The notes under the pieces are model-generated. The model worked only from the letters and a program-made list of their open reading frames with translations, searched no databases and was not told where the DNA came from. The translations under genes and the position numbers were made by a program. Of a stretch of 33,543 bases of DNA, positions 28,101 to 33,543 are shown piece by piece; the stretch's first letter is position 1, and every line of letters starts with the position of its first letter. This DNA comes from JACKBJ01 sp964549495 (GTDB lineage Bacteria > Chloroflexota > Anaerolineae > Epilineales > Epilineaceae). Location: assembly GCA_964549495.1 (NCBI GenBank), contig CAZJWJ010000056.1, positions 1 to 33,543 on the forward strand, read 5' to 3'.

Positions 28101-29687
28101 ACGTTGGTCGACCTCGACCTCGTCGACAACTTCGATACCCAGTACCTCGATTGGAGTTCCAATACGGTCCCGGCCTCCGACGTCGACGAGGCCCTCGGCG
28201 CGATCGAGTGGCTCGACATCGAGAGCGAGGCCCCGGGTGGAACCTTCGATCCGGGCGAGTCGATCGTGATCGACGTCAGCTTCACGGCCGACGCGCCGAC
28301 CTCGGTCGGTCCGGCGGAGAACTCGGCGGTGGCCACCGCGCAGGGCGGCTTGGTCAATGCCGGTCCGGCCAGCGACGAGGTCTCCATCGTCGCCGTGGTG
28401 GTCAACCTGGCCGACCTGGCCTGCGAGCCGGTGGGCGCGCGCGACATCCGCGTCGACTGGACCAGCGAGCTGGCCGGTGAGAGCAACGTCCAGTTGCAGG
28501 CGGCCGTCGACGGCTCGGGCTTCATGACCGTCGACGCCGAGGTCAGCAGCGCCTCGAGCGATCAGGGCACGCGGCACGGCACCACGTTGTCCTCGCTCTT
28601 GCCCGGTAGCGAGCACGCCTTCCGCATCCGCAGCTTCGACGAGGTCGGCCGGCCCATGGCCTGGACCGACCCGACCGAGGCCTGCCTCACCGAGGCGGCG
28701 CCGGTCGAGACGCTCGGCTGCATCTCGGGCACGGTCTATGCGCAGGGGCGGACGGATCACTCCGGCATGGCGATCTACGTGGACGGCGCGCCGGCCACGA
28801 CCACCAAGGCCGACGGCTCCTTCCAGGTCTGTCAGGTGCCGGCCGGTATGCACACCATCAGCGCTGGATCGGACTGCTTCCTGCGCACCATCCGGGTCAA
28901 CACGGCCATCGAGGGCGGGCAGGACATGAACCTGCCGGCCATCACCCTGCGCGGCGGCGACGTCAACGCCGATCAGGGCGTGGACATCTTCGACCTGGTG
29001 CGCGTTGGGGCCGACTTCGGCTCGACGCCGCCCAACGACATCCTGGCCGACTGCACCGACGACGGGTCGATCAACATCTTCGACCTGGTGATGGTGGCCT
29101 CCAACTACGACGAGGTGGGCCCGCTGAGCTGGGCCCTGCCCGGCCAAGAGCCCGATGGTCCCACCCACCTGCCGATGCTCTCGGCTGGCGAGGCGGCCAT
29201 CGTCGACGGTCCGGTGCGCCTGCAGCAGCAGGTCTTGGACGATGACACCATCGAGGTGTCGCTGATCGTCCGGACCGATGGCGAGGTCTACGGCGCCGAC
29301 CTGTCGATGCGCTACGACGCCAGCAAGGTCCGACCGCTGCCGAGCGAGGAGGACGGCAAGCTGCGCGCCGAGCCCGGCAGCAGCTGGTCCAGCCGGGCCT
29401 TCATCGCCCGCAACCTGATCGACACGACCGAGCAGCGCGTCCGCTTCGCTGCCAGCCTCCAGCGACCGGCCGAGCCCTTCACGGGCCAGGCGGTGCTGGC
29501 CACGGTCCGCTTCAAGGTCCTGGACGAAGACCTGAGCGGGGCCTTCGAGCTCGAGTCGGTCAAGCTCTCCGATCCGCTCGGCCGAGCGCTGGATCCGGCG
29601 GATGCCGACGTCGGTGTCGGCGCGCCGGGCGAGCCGATCGAGCGCCCGACCGACTTCACCATCTTCCTGCCGAGCCTCATGCGCTAA
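22134..29687 (+). CDS. Giant secreted multidomain protein with five DUF11 repeats, dockerin and cohesin
   Basis: This 2517-residue protein starts at the ATG 22134, with GAGGTG upstream. A signal peptide or anchor covers about 1-45. Two diverged copies of an unrecognised module follow (about 123-695 and 813-1326); each has WY.P, an MxEFTYxxVD-like strand, EF-hand-like Asp loops (DFDGDGL, DFDGDGI), CDEMVV/GDEMVV, YLKRxYVDGHEYN and PWxYTE. Five DUF11 repeats span about 1425-2088, each with APGGTFDPGE. Then come an FnIII-like domain (about 2089-2185), a carboxypeptidase-regulatory-like domain (about 2196-2272), a type I dockerin (about 2275-2336, two IFDLV halves) and a cohesin-like domain (about 2360-2500), ending FTIFLPSLMR. 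It is probably a cell-surface or matrix component. Its enzymatic activity, if any, is unknown. Confidence 0.85.
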   Translation: MNAWLSDSDAPATGRGVLLLRAGLIGLSLAGLALVGFAMGRAQAAPEARPAAQAALEFNTLRVHGYPALGHPDDPPYGNWPSTAGSNSQLAPVTGQVPEDPAYSDGTGPFDPLSPEAPEMDFVTWNPAWISERLNDPNLIDMWPGLSEIDEVSAGSNIRAAGVNGSEKVWLRHWYEPMHLDVDLNADGRLTSDDEDDEDYGVPDAPVNPTPNSIDEWYPAIMTEFTYMLVDNDPLPLRDPDFDDVDDSAPRPICGTTGSTRMIFPVGIAEDQMDPDGEAVGYGLTSLDADLDGQIDMVNVSDEAALPSVIGGIQVDFDGDGLIEEADPDGVPLSCDEMVVLHTDAMRLDLGSRLQFLDHYVEIASVSNSSAQLDIYYTGDLVPRRVGRRSIGIGALVLAGEAAVLDSIGPGGDNIGDVPVGPWFVYVQDVDPDTDTAIVTLGRALGAPCASMTSGPLTNNFEPGTPYYLKRLYVDGHEYNLTAIYGCDTNEIQYLTLRAPIPKVDVIIELHSMRLQGYDVGEALPLPPPFNYQHTILEDIVEAPEFENLTSPSEDENPRPFIHYMGGPVGPVPPVLGAGDSLPYLGRDPNNPIATPYDDIPSSRWTYSDEDVDPAFLGQLREKYGAPVPDSTGAAGDAFFYNEHIFTLPWNYTEFALPNQIEGQEGEDFFDADNYLVTTAFINPTNRWRRWLMPDVNMPPEYPPTPPDLIQDITPSGGFPTGAPRRAAFHFDPDEGDKLFYNSEGVRLYGGQPDSVDPGCDPSRPILQAGGGDLNAVDPQDGGFPVEVAPYTDPFAPFNPQHAHAPRGDLLTVNPAYMDEFRHFGEDLAALYRQISNNGNAREKVYHRIWYQPDYVTKIRFADDCERDLRFPAVMQEFTFAYVDMTDNPGAALPGEANFAFPIGTRADELPAPEPGTGLPAGGEFGYGLTTFDADFDGEPEAVELHSEETINEHLDVQWQSNRPLPPGPPPPAVPGPILDFDGDGIQDDLDQDGLPLTGDEMVVFALTSVQLDLDENTDTGATAMLLDYAITLENVTRGQRAQFQLWFTGGSIANARPEKLGGPRSLDIGDAALVDRFQNRVTIVSPNETNLGTDGGWFVFLESVEEFDDSVTVTIGRALGASHSAIDNGAGMHDLLPGDPWYLKRFYVDGHEYNVVAVMTQAQAGDATEPFQFISIRTPVPKGNFFNDQDSLFQQGYFLDDLEPQMSVMPPFNVDHTIARDIERIEQSQFADPSGMLECTGPLEAAGPLVETIREEEPEPRFWNELREIWSLQSEVEPFTWETDQQRTTPWQYTEISLNEEQTYLLALNWRSPVSRLAFYGCLPEDGGPFPEGDPGLDHDELADLAEPWTPDDILNDPTDHVIIPVWNRDRVVDIDFNTTDVRVGYYDARIGTYQPKVKLFYDPTDDNDPYINPRTITITLPTIMDMEISKLLTSANPAQVGQAVTFAISVTNVGDMPLTDVDLTDTFDTDYLDFTGASVAPDSVDELAGVIEWQDIETSAPGGTFDPGESIIIDVSFVATATTPPAGQALNRARAVAVGGSVSTDLVLDDVRIVEPDITVDKELATADPTTVGSTVAFTLTVRNSGTMVLTDVDLTDSFDTDYLDYLSASLAPDVIDEGAGNLVWQDIETEAPGGTFDPGEEIEIVVSFTATDPTPDPVKAENTAFVSAESGTVLGGPVSDDVEIDPPANPSVQIRKSRTTSSPAQVGETVTFQISVMNNGNTTLTDVDVFDTFPALNLGFVSAVPAPTNVNVGTMQWQDIESNAPGGTFDPGETIILVVNFTALSPTPGGQPAVNSALVFAEGNSIFNGPATASVVIEAPPFPDVDIFKQLTTPNPTTVGATVSFSIVVTNTGNTVLTDVDVDDSYDTSTLDFDGASPAPTSNNEGAGTISWNDLETSAPGGTFDPGEVITITVDFIATDPTIVLPATNEASVSAEGGSVFNGPSVDSVQIEQPSMSISKVLLTSDPATVGETVTFRITINNNGTTTLVDLDLVDNFDTQYLDWSSNTVPASDVDEALGAIEWLDIESEAPGGTFDPGESIVIDVSFTADAPTSVGPAENSAVATAQGGLVNAGPASDEVSIVAVVVNLADLACEPVGARDIRVDWTSELAGESNVQLQAAVDGSGFMTVDAEVSSASSDQGTRHGTTLSSLLPGSEHAFRIRSFDEVGRPMAWTDPTEACLTEAAPVETLGCISGTVYAQGRTDHSGMAIYVDGAPATTTKADGSFQVCQVPAGMHTISAGSDCFLRTIRVNTAIEGGQDMNLPAITLRGGDVNADQGVDIFDLVRVGADFGSTPPNDILADCTDDGSINIFDLVMVASNYDEVGPLSWALPGQEPDGPTHLPMLSAGEAAIVDGPVRLQQQVLDDDTIEVSLIVRTDGEVYGADLSMRYDASKVRPLPSEEDGKLRAEPGSSWSSRAFIARNLIDTTEQRVRFAASLQRPAEPFTGQAVLATVRFKVLDEDLSGAFELESVKLSDPLGRALDPADADVGVGAPGEPIERPTDFTIFLPSLMR
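22500..26110 (+). repeat. Two diverged copies of a protein module of about 500 residues
   Basis: Copy A spans about 22500-24220 and copy B about 24570-26110. Matched landmarks in the same order are: WNPAW with a WYEP tract and later WYQP; TEFTYMLVD and QEFTFAYVD; GYGLTSLDADLDG and GYGLTTFDADFDG; DFDGDGL and DFDGDGI; VTLGRALGA and VTIGRALGA; YLKRLYVDGHEYN and YLKRFYVDGHEYN; PWNYTEF and PWQYTEI. Identity is clear in protein but low in DNA, so the duplication is old. Confidence 0.8.
26407..28398 (+). repeat. Five tandem DUF11 repeats
   Basis: The repeat lysine near the start of each unit is at residues 1432, 1564, 1699, 1832 and 1963, giving a period of 131-135 residues (393-405 bases). Each unit contains VGxxVxFxIxVxN, TDVDxxDxFDT-like and APGGTFDPGE cores. 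The DNA for APGGTFDPGE is nearly identical in all five, near 26637, 27033, 27432, 27838 and 28240, which favours recombination between copies. Confidence 0.9.
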
Positions 29688-29739
29688 GCGGCCGGTCGGG
29701 GGCTGCCGCCAGGCGGCCCTCGGCACCGTGAAGCCTGAA

Positions 29740-29776
29740 ACCGGCCCCCGGACCTCAGCGAGGTTCGGGGGCCGGT
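29740..29776 (+). terminator. Stem-loop terminator after the giant gene
   Basis: A 17-bp stem (29740-29756 with 29760-29776, one G-T pair) around an AGC loop lies about 50 bases after the stop codon and is followed by CTCTTC. It ends about 52 bases before the SCO1-like start, separating the two plus-strand genes. Confidence 0.8.
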
Positions 29777-29828
29777 CTCTTCGCGCATGCTAGAATGTCG
29801 CGCGCGAGCCAAAGCCAAGGAGTCGAGC

Positions 29829-30617
29829 ATGAGCAGCGAAGCCAAGCAAGCGCAAACCTCCGGTGACGACATGCCTTCCGTCAGCGGGGGCAGCGATCCG
29901 GCCGGCGATCCCAGGCTTCCGCCCAAGCCGAGCCTGCTCCTGCCGCTCTTCGGTGTGCTGGCCTTGGTGGCCGCCGGGCTGGCCCTGTGGGCGAACGCCG
30001 ATCGCCTGGGCGTCGGCGCGCCCGGCGATGCGGGCGACGCCGAGATGCCCGTGATCTACGAGCCCTACGATTCGCCCTTCCGCGGCTTCGCCATCGATCC
30101 GCCGCGGCCCGCGCCCGATTTCGAGCTGACGGCCTCCGACGGCCGGCCCTTCCGGCTCTCGGATGCCGATGGACAGGTCCGTCTGGTGTTCTTCGGCTTT
30201 ACCCACTGCCCGGACGTCTGCCCCTTGACCTTGTCGAAGCTCTCGGCCGGCTTGCGACAGCTGGGGCCGGCCGCCGAGGAGGTCCGGGTGGTCTTCATCA
30301 GCGTCGATCCGGAGCGCGACACGCCCGAGCGCTTGGCCGACTACGTGGCCGGCTTCCACGAGCGCATCCTGGGCGTCACCGGCGATCTGGCCAGCCTCGA
30401 GGCGGTGGCGGCCGACTACAACGTGAGCTTCGAGAAGGAATGGCCCGAGGGCAGCCAGCCGGATTCCGGTGACTACAGCATGATCCATAGCGGCACGGTC
30501 TTCGTCGTCGACCGCGAGGGCGAGCTGCGCGCTTCGCATCTGGACCCGCTACCCGAGGACCTGGCCCACGACCTGCGCCTCTTGCTCGAGGAAGACGGCT
30601 CTGATCTGGAGGGCTGA
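29829..30617 (+). CDS. SCO1/SenC-family copper chaperone (membrane-anchored thioredoxin fold)
   Basis: The product is 262 residues from the ATG at 29829, with AAGGAG 7 bases upstream; an earlier in-frame ATG (29787) lacks a ribosome site and lies close to the terminator. One membrane helix (about 35-55) anchors a periplasm-side thioredoxin-like domain. The copper motif is C127-P-D-V-C131 in FTHCPDVCP, followed by VVFISVDPERDTP, and the third ligand His220 is in SMIHSGTVFVVD. All SCO ligands are present. SCO proteins deliver copper to the CuA centre of cytochrome c oxidase and may reduce its cysteines. The gene converges with a PCuAC copper chaperone gene, which fits a shared role in oxidase assembly. 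Confidence 0.93.
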   Translation: MSSEAKQAQTSGDDMPSVSGGSDPAGDPRLPPKPSLLLPLFGVLALVAAGLALWANADRLGVGAPGDAGDAEMPVIYEPYDSPFRGFAIDPPRPAPDFELTASDGRPFRLSDADGQVRLVFFGFTHCPDVCPLTLSKLSAGLRQLGPAAEEVRVVFISVDPERDTPERLADYVAGFHERILGVTGDLASLEAVAADYNVSFEKEWPEGSQPDSGDYSMIHSGTVFVVDREGELRASHLDPLPEDLAHDLRLLLEEDGSDLEG

Positions 30618-30630
30618 TCTCGAGCTCGAG

Positions 30631-30645
30631 CTTGGGGCTCCCAAG
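30631..30645. terminator. Small hairpin between convergent copper genes
   Basis: CTTGGG-GCT-CCCAAG forms a 6-bp stem 14 bases after the SCO1-like stop. It has no T-run and is short, so it is only a weak terminator candidate in the 109-base convergent gap. Confidence 0.3.
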
Positions 30646-30726
30646 GCGCGCGTGACCGAGACGACCGGATCTGGGACGGCGCCGCTGCCTCGGACTCGCT
30701 ACGAACCTGCCTCGAGAAGCAGGCGC

Positions 30727-31251
30727 TCAGGGCAAGGCGTCCGGGCTGCGCACCTCGACCTGGATCGGGATGCGGCCGGCTTCCTCGAACTCCAAAGTCA
30801 TCGAGACCGTCTCGCCGGCCACCAGATCCTGCTGCAAATCGATGAGCATGACATGGTAGCCACCGGGCGCCAGGCTGATCCCCCCTCCGGCGGGTAGGCC
30901 GACCCCTTCGGCTTGGTGCTCCATGCGCATCATGTCGCCATCGCGCAGGGTGCGATGGATCTCGGTCCGCGATGCGCCATCGAAGAGCACGCCGGTCAAG
31001 CGGTCCTCGATCGGCGAATCGTTGGCGAGCTCCAGGTAGAGCGCCCCGTTGAAGCCCGCACCCGTTTGGCGCGTCCAGGCTTCCTCGGCAGTCACCTGCA
31101 TCTCGACCGCCTGGCCGGCGCCGGGCGGCAGGGGCGAGGGTTCGGACCTGCTACCGGTGCAGGCGGCGATCGCGAGCAGGATGGTCAGCGGGATCGAGAT
31201 GGATGCCGCCATGCGGGCGCTCCATATCATCGTGACGGAGGTGGGGAACAT
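30727..31251 (-). CDS. PCuAC-family periplasmic copper chaperone (lipoprotein)
   Basis: This 174-residue protein has a lipoprotein signal with lipobox LAIAAC (Cys31). The ATG at 31249-31251 is preceded by AAGGAG about 6 bases away, which decides between three possible N-terminal methionines. The PCuAC core is clear: EIHRTL, DGDMMRM, LAPGGYHVML. Copper-ligand candidates are His99, Met107/108/110, His133 and Met135. The first motif reads H-R-T where the family normally has H-x-M, so one methionine ligand appears replaced. PCuAC gives Cu(I) to SCO or directly to the CuA site. The gene starts 11 bases after the RNA methyltransferase stop and is probably in the same transcript. Confidence 0.9.
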   Translation of the reverse strand: MFPTSVTMIWSARMAASISIPLTILLAIAACTGSRSEPSPLPPGAGQAVEMQVTAEEAWTRQTGAGFNGALYLELANDSPIEDRLTGVLFDGASRTEIHRTLRDGDMMRMEHQAEGVGLPAGGGISLAPGGYHVMLIDLQQDLVAGETVSMTLEFEEAGRIPIQVEVRSPDALP

Positions 31252-31262
31252 CGGTCACTCCT

Positions 31263-32156
31263 TCATGCTTCGGTGGTCTCGTGATCCTTCGCCCGGCGCC
31301 CGAGGAGCTCGTAGAGCATGACCGCGGTGGCCGCCGCCACGTTGAGCGAAGCGGCCTCGGCCTGCATCGGGATCTCGCAGACCGCGTCGCAGGCCGCCAA
31401 GGCCTCAGGGCTGAGGCCCGGCCCTTCGGCGCCGACCAGGATACCCAGGCGCGGGGAGGCCGGGGCCTGCCAGACGGGCCGCGCATCCGGATGGGTCTCG
31501 GCTGCCACCAGGCTCAGGCCCCAGTCCCGGCGCAGGCGGTGTAGGTCGGCCGGCCAATCGTGGCTGCGGGCGAAGGGCAGGGAGAGGGCATGGCCGACCG
31601 AGGTGCGGATGGCCTTGCGGTAGAGCGGATCACAGCAGCTGGGGTCGAGCAGGATGCCGTCGGCGCCGAAGGCAGCCGCGTTGCGGAAGAGCGAGCCCAT
31701 GTTGTCGACGTCGCTGAGCCCCTCGGCGATGACCAGCGAGACGCGCCGGCGGCCGCGCAGATGGCCCAGCGCGGTTTCCAGACGCTCTTCCTGGGGCGTG
31801 GGACGATAGCCGGCCGCCAGCACGCCGCGGTGAATGTGCAGGCCGGCGATGGCCTCGGCCACCCGCTGCGTCGCCCGGTAGACCGGCAGTTCGGCCGGCA
31901 GGGCCGCCAAGAGATCGGTCAGGCGGTGCATGCGCTTCTCGACCACCAGGAGCGAATGCAGCCGCGCCGGCGTCCGCAAGAGCTGCCGCACCACCATCTC
32001 GCTCTCGGCGATGAAGAGCCCGCCGTGCTGCCGGCGCAGGTCCTTGTCGCGCAGGTCGCGGAAGACGGCCACCCGCGGATCCTCGATGGACTCGATGCGG
32101 ATCGGAGCGAGCGAGCTGCGCTCGGGGTCTGGAGGTGAGTCGGGCATGCGGCGCAT
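31263..32156 (-). CDS. SpoU/TrmH-family RNA 2'-O-methyltransferase
   Basis: The product is 297 residues from the ATG at 32156 (a second ATG at 32147 would give 294; neither has a clear ribosome site). An N-terminal substrate-binding domain (RVAVFRDLRDKDLRRQHGG, then LFIAESEMVV) precedes the trefoil-knot domain. The knot motifs are: motif 1 DNMGSLFRNAAAFGADGILL, motif 2 LGILVGAEGPGLS, and motif 3 IPMQAEAASLNVAAATA. These enzymes methylate a ribose 2'-oxygen in rRNA or tRNA; the exact target cannot be told from sequence. The frame remains open to 32477 but that part overlaps the divergent protease gene's start. Confidence 0.92.
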   Translation of the reverse strand: MRRMPDSPPDPERSSLAPIRIESIEDPRVAVFRDLRDKDLRRQHGGLFIAESEMVVRQLLRTPARLHSLLVVEKRMHRLTDLLAALPAELPVYRATQRVAEAIAGLHIHRGVLAAGYRPTPQEERLETALGHLRGRRRVSLVIAEGLSDVDNMGSLFRNAAAFGADGILLDPSCCDPLYRKAIRTSVGHALSLPFARSHDWPADLHRLRRDWGLSLVAAETHPDARPVWQAPASPRLGILVGAEGPGLSPEALAACDAVCEIPMQAEAASLNVAAATAVMLYELLGRRAKDHETTEA

Positions 32157-32365
32157 GGTAGCAGATGCGCGGCCCCGACGTCTGGCGCGCCCGGCCGATG
32201 CGAGGCCGCGCCAAGCGAGACCGGCGGTCGCCAGTGGCTTGCCGGACCGACTTGCGATACGATGTCCCGCTGCGCCGCTTCGGTGCGTTGTAATCGTCGT
32301 GACCGCCGGCGACTCGGCCCCGGTCGAGGCCGCCGTTCGCTCTCGAGAGCAGGGGAGGTAGTACC

Positions 32366-33499
32366 TTGACCAACCGACATGTGATCGCCATCGTGCTGGG
32401 CGCCTTGATCTTCGGCGCCGGTCTGGCCGGCCCCGTGGCCGGAATGCGCCTGGATCAGGTGCCCGAACATCCACCATCCGCCGATCTCCAGGCCCTGCTG
32501 GGCGACCTCACGGCTCGCCCGGCGATCGAGAAGCTCGGCGGCCAGCTGGACCGGATCGCGCGGGAGGCCGACGGGCGCCAGCGCGAATGGGTGCTCGTCC
32601 AGTCCATCCAGCCCCTCGAGCTGGACGCCTTCGGTCCGCGCGTCCACCAGTTCCGCTGGCCGGCCGGCGAATACGTGGCCGTCGCCCACATCGCCGCCGC
32701 CGACCTGCTCCGCCTGGCCGACCTGCCCGGCGTCTACTCGGTGACGGGCGGTCCCGCCGATCCGAGCATCCGGCCGCCGGCCCCCGAGGCGCCGGCGCCG
32801 ATGCCTTACGATTCGCTGCGTGCGATGCTCGACGCGGCGCCCGACTGGAGCCCGCCGGCGGAGCCCATGGCCAAGCCCGGCGATGTGCCGGCGCGTGCGA
32901 GCGACCCGGTCGAGCCGGACGGCTGGTACGATGCTCGCGGTGGACACGCGGCCGCCGAGGCCTGGGAGCTGGGCTTCCGGGGCGAGGGCGTGAGCGTGGC
33001 CGTGCTGGACGACCCGGTCGACTTCGGCCACCCGGATCTCCAGGGCACCTGGAAGGTCTTGCCCGAGGATCACCCCAACGGCGGCTGGCCGCAGGCCTTC
33101 GATCCCTATGCCGGCTTCCTGGCCGCCCAGGACCAGGAGACCGAGGACCCGATGCAGCGCTCGACGCGCTTGGCGGCCAACGGCTGGATCGAGCTGTACC
33201 AGACCTCGGACGTCAGCGAGGAGGAGCTGGAGGGCGAGACCGTCTACACCGGTTGCTTCCAGCCGCTGGTCTTCACCGCGGCCGGCACCACCCGACTGGA
33301 CGAGGACTGCGGCTACATCCTCCCGGGCACCAGTCAGGGCGGGATGGTCCGCTTCGGCCACCATCCGGACACCGTGCTGCGCACGCTGCGTCAGCCCGAG
33401 GGCGCGACCGGCGAGGCGCCGGGCGTCATCCTGGTCGACGAGGAAGCGGCCGGGATCTTCGACACGGTCTACGTGGACGTGGACAACGATCACCAGTAG
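32366..33499 (+). CDS. Subtilisin-family (S8) protease, N-terminal part ended by an in-frame stop
   Basis: The 377-residue frame starts with TTG at 32366; GGGGAGG 7-8 bases upstream supports it and no in-frame ATG fits. A signal peptide (about 1-26) precedes an inhibitor-I9-like propeptide strand pair (about 92-128). The subtilase Asp motif is at VAVLDDPVDFGHPDLQG (Asp215). The next 150 residues form the long insert seen in surface subtilases, reaching GVILVDEEAAGIFDTVYVDV and DNDHQ, where relatives continue into a DFxDEKP-like segment. Here a TAG (33497-33499) intervenes before the His and Ser motifs. The 44 remaining bases stay open in the same frame. Possible explanations are a nonsense mutation, an assembly error near a contig end, or a real short protein. 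Confidence 0.75.
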   Translation: MTNRHVIAIVLGALIFGAGLAGPVAGMRLDQVPEHPPSADLQALLGDLTARPAIEKLGGQLDRIAREADGRQREWVLVQSIQPLELDAFGPRVHQFRWPAGEYVAVAHIAAADLLRLADLPGVYSVTGGPADPSIRPPAPEAPAPMPYDSLRAMLDAAPDWSPPAEPMAKPGDVPARASDPVEPDGWYDARGGHAAAEAWELGFRGEGVSVAVLDDPVDFGHPDLQGTWKVLPEDHPNGGWPQAFDPYAGFLAAQDQETEDPMQRSTRLAANGWIELYQTSDVSEEELEGETVYTGCFQPLVFTAAGTTRLDEDCGYILPGTSQGGMVRFGHHPDTVLRTLRQPEGATGEAPGVILVDEEAAGIFDTVYVDVDNDHQ

Positions 33500-33543
33500 T
33501 TCCGATATTCACGGGAAGACGGGCCGGCCGAGCGAGTCGATGG

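Noticed and set aside
23676..29726. A 2016-codon open frame on the minus strand opposite the giant gene
   Set aside because: It mirrors the codon bias of the plus-strand gene, is dominated by V, A, D, G, Q, R and H, has no domain pattern, and the plus strand has a signal peptide, recognisable domains and a ribosome site.

Overview
The window is high-GC bacterial DNA with tightly packed genes and frequent 4-base ATGA/GTGA stop-start overlaps. The best guess for the host is a Chloroflexota bacterium (Anaerolineae/Caldilineae-like) or a similarly built environmental lineage. The evidence is circumstantial. Two giant secreted proteins carry proline/threonine linkers, repeated 'VQNL' beta-sandwich units, DUF11 arrays, a dockerin of the 'VDIFDLV' type and a C-terminal FLPSLMR tail. 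The subtilase at the right edge also has the insert pattern seen in secreted proteins of that phylum. No rRNA, tRNA, transposase or CRISPR array was seen.

Layout, left to right. (1) 1-6377 is a defence-like and membrane block. It holds the 5' part of a large Type IIG-like restriction-methylation protein (minus strand, running off the left edge), a DUF4337-like membrane protein, an AAA ATPase with a C-terminal nuclease-like domain behind a clear promoter/palindrome, and a four-helix membrane protein on the plus strand. (2) 6477-13672 is a six-gene minus-strand operon: ECF sigma factor, a 937-residue membrane protein combining a zinc-binding anti-sigma motif, a FecR domain and a large extracytoplasmic part, then two alternating ATPase/permease pairs of ABC-2 type. 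(3) 14033-17914 is a secreted 1293-residue protein with two tandem lamin-tail-like domains, four 'QNL'-type repeats and a P-domain, ended by a perfect 18-bp hairpin. (4) 18055-21823 is a minus-strand zinc (or Zn/Mn) uptake operon, ZnuA-ZnuC-ZnuB, followed by a translationally coupled P-loop NTPase and a small EthD-like protein. (5) 21824-22133 is an AT-rich divergent control region with a sigma70-type promoter and an overlapping imperfect palindrome. (6) 22134-29687 encodes a 2517-residue secreted protein: two diverged copies of an unrecognised module of about 500 residues, five DUF11 repeats, an FnIII-like domain, a carboxypeptidase-regulatory-like domain, a dockerin and a cohesin. (7) 29829-31251 holds a convergent pair of copper-delivery proteins (SCO1/SenC and PCuAC). 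A SpoU/TrmH RNA methyltransferase precedes PCuAC on the same strand. (8) 32366-33499 is the N-terminal part of a subtilisin-family protease that meets an in-frame TAG just before the window ends.

Themes: metal handling (zinc import; copper delivery to cytochrome oxidase), cell-surface display and large secreted assemblies, envelope signalling through an ECF/anti-sigma pair tied to ABC export, and DNA restriction. The most unusual objects are the giant dockerin/cohesin protein sharing a control region with the zinc operon, and the ECF/ZAS-FecR/ABC-2 operon.
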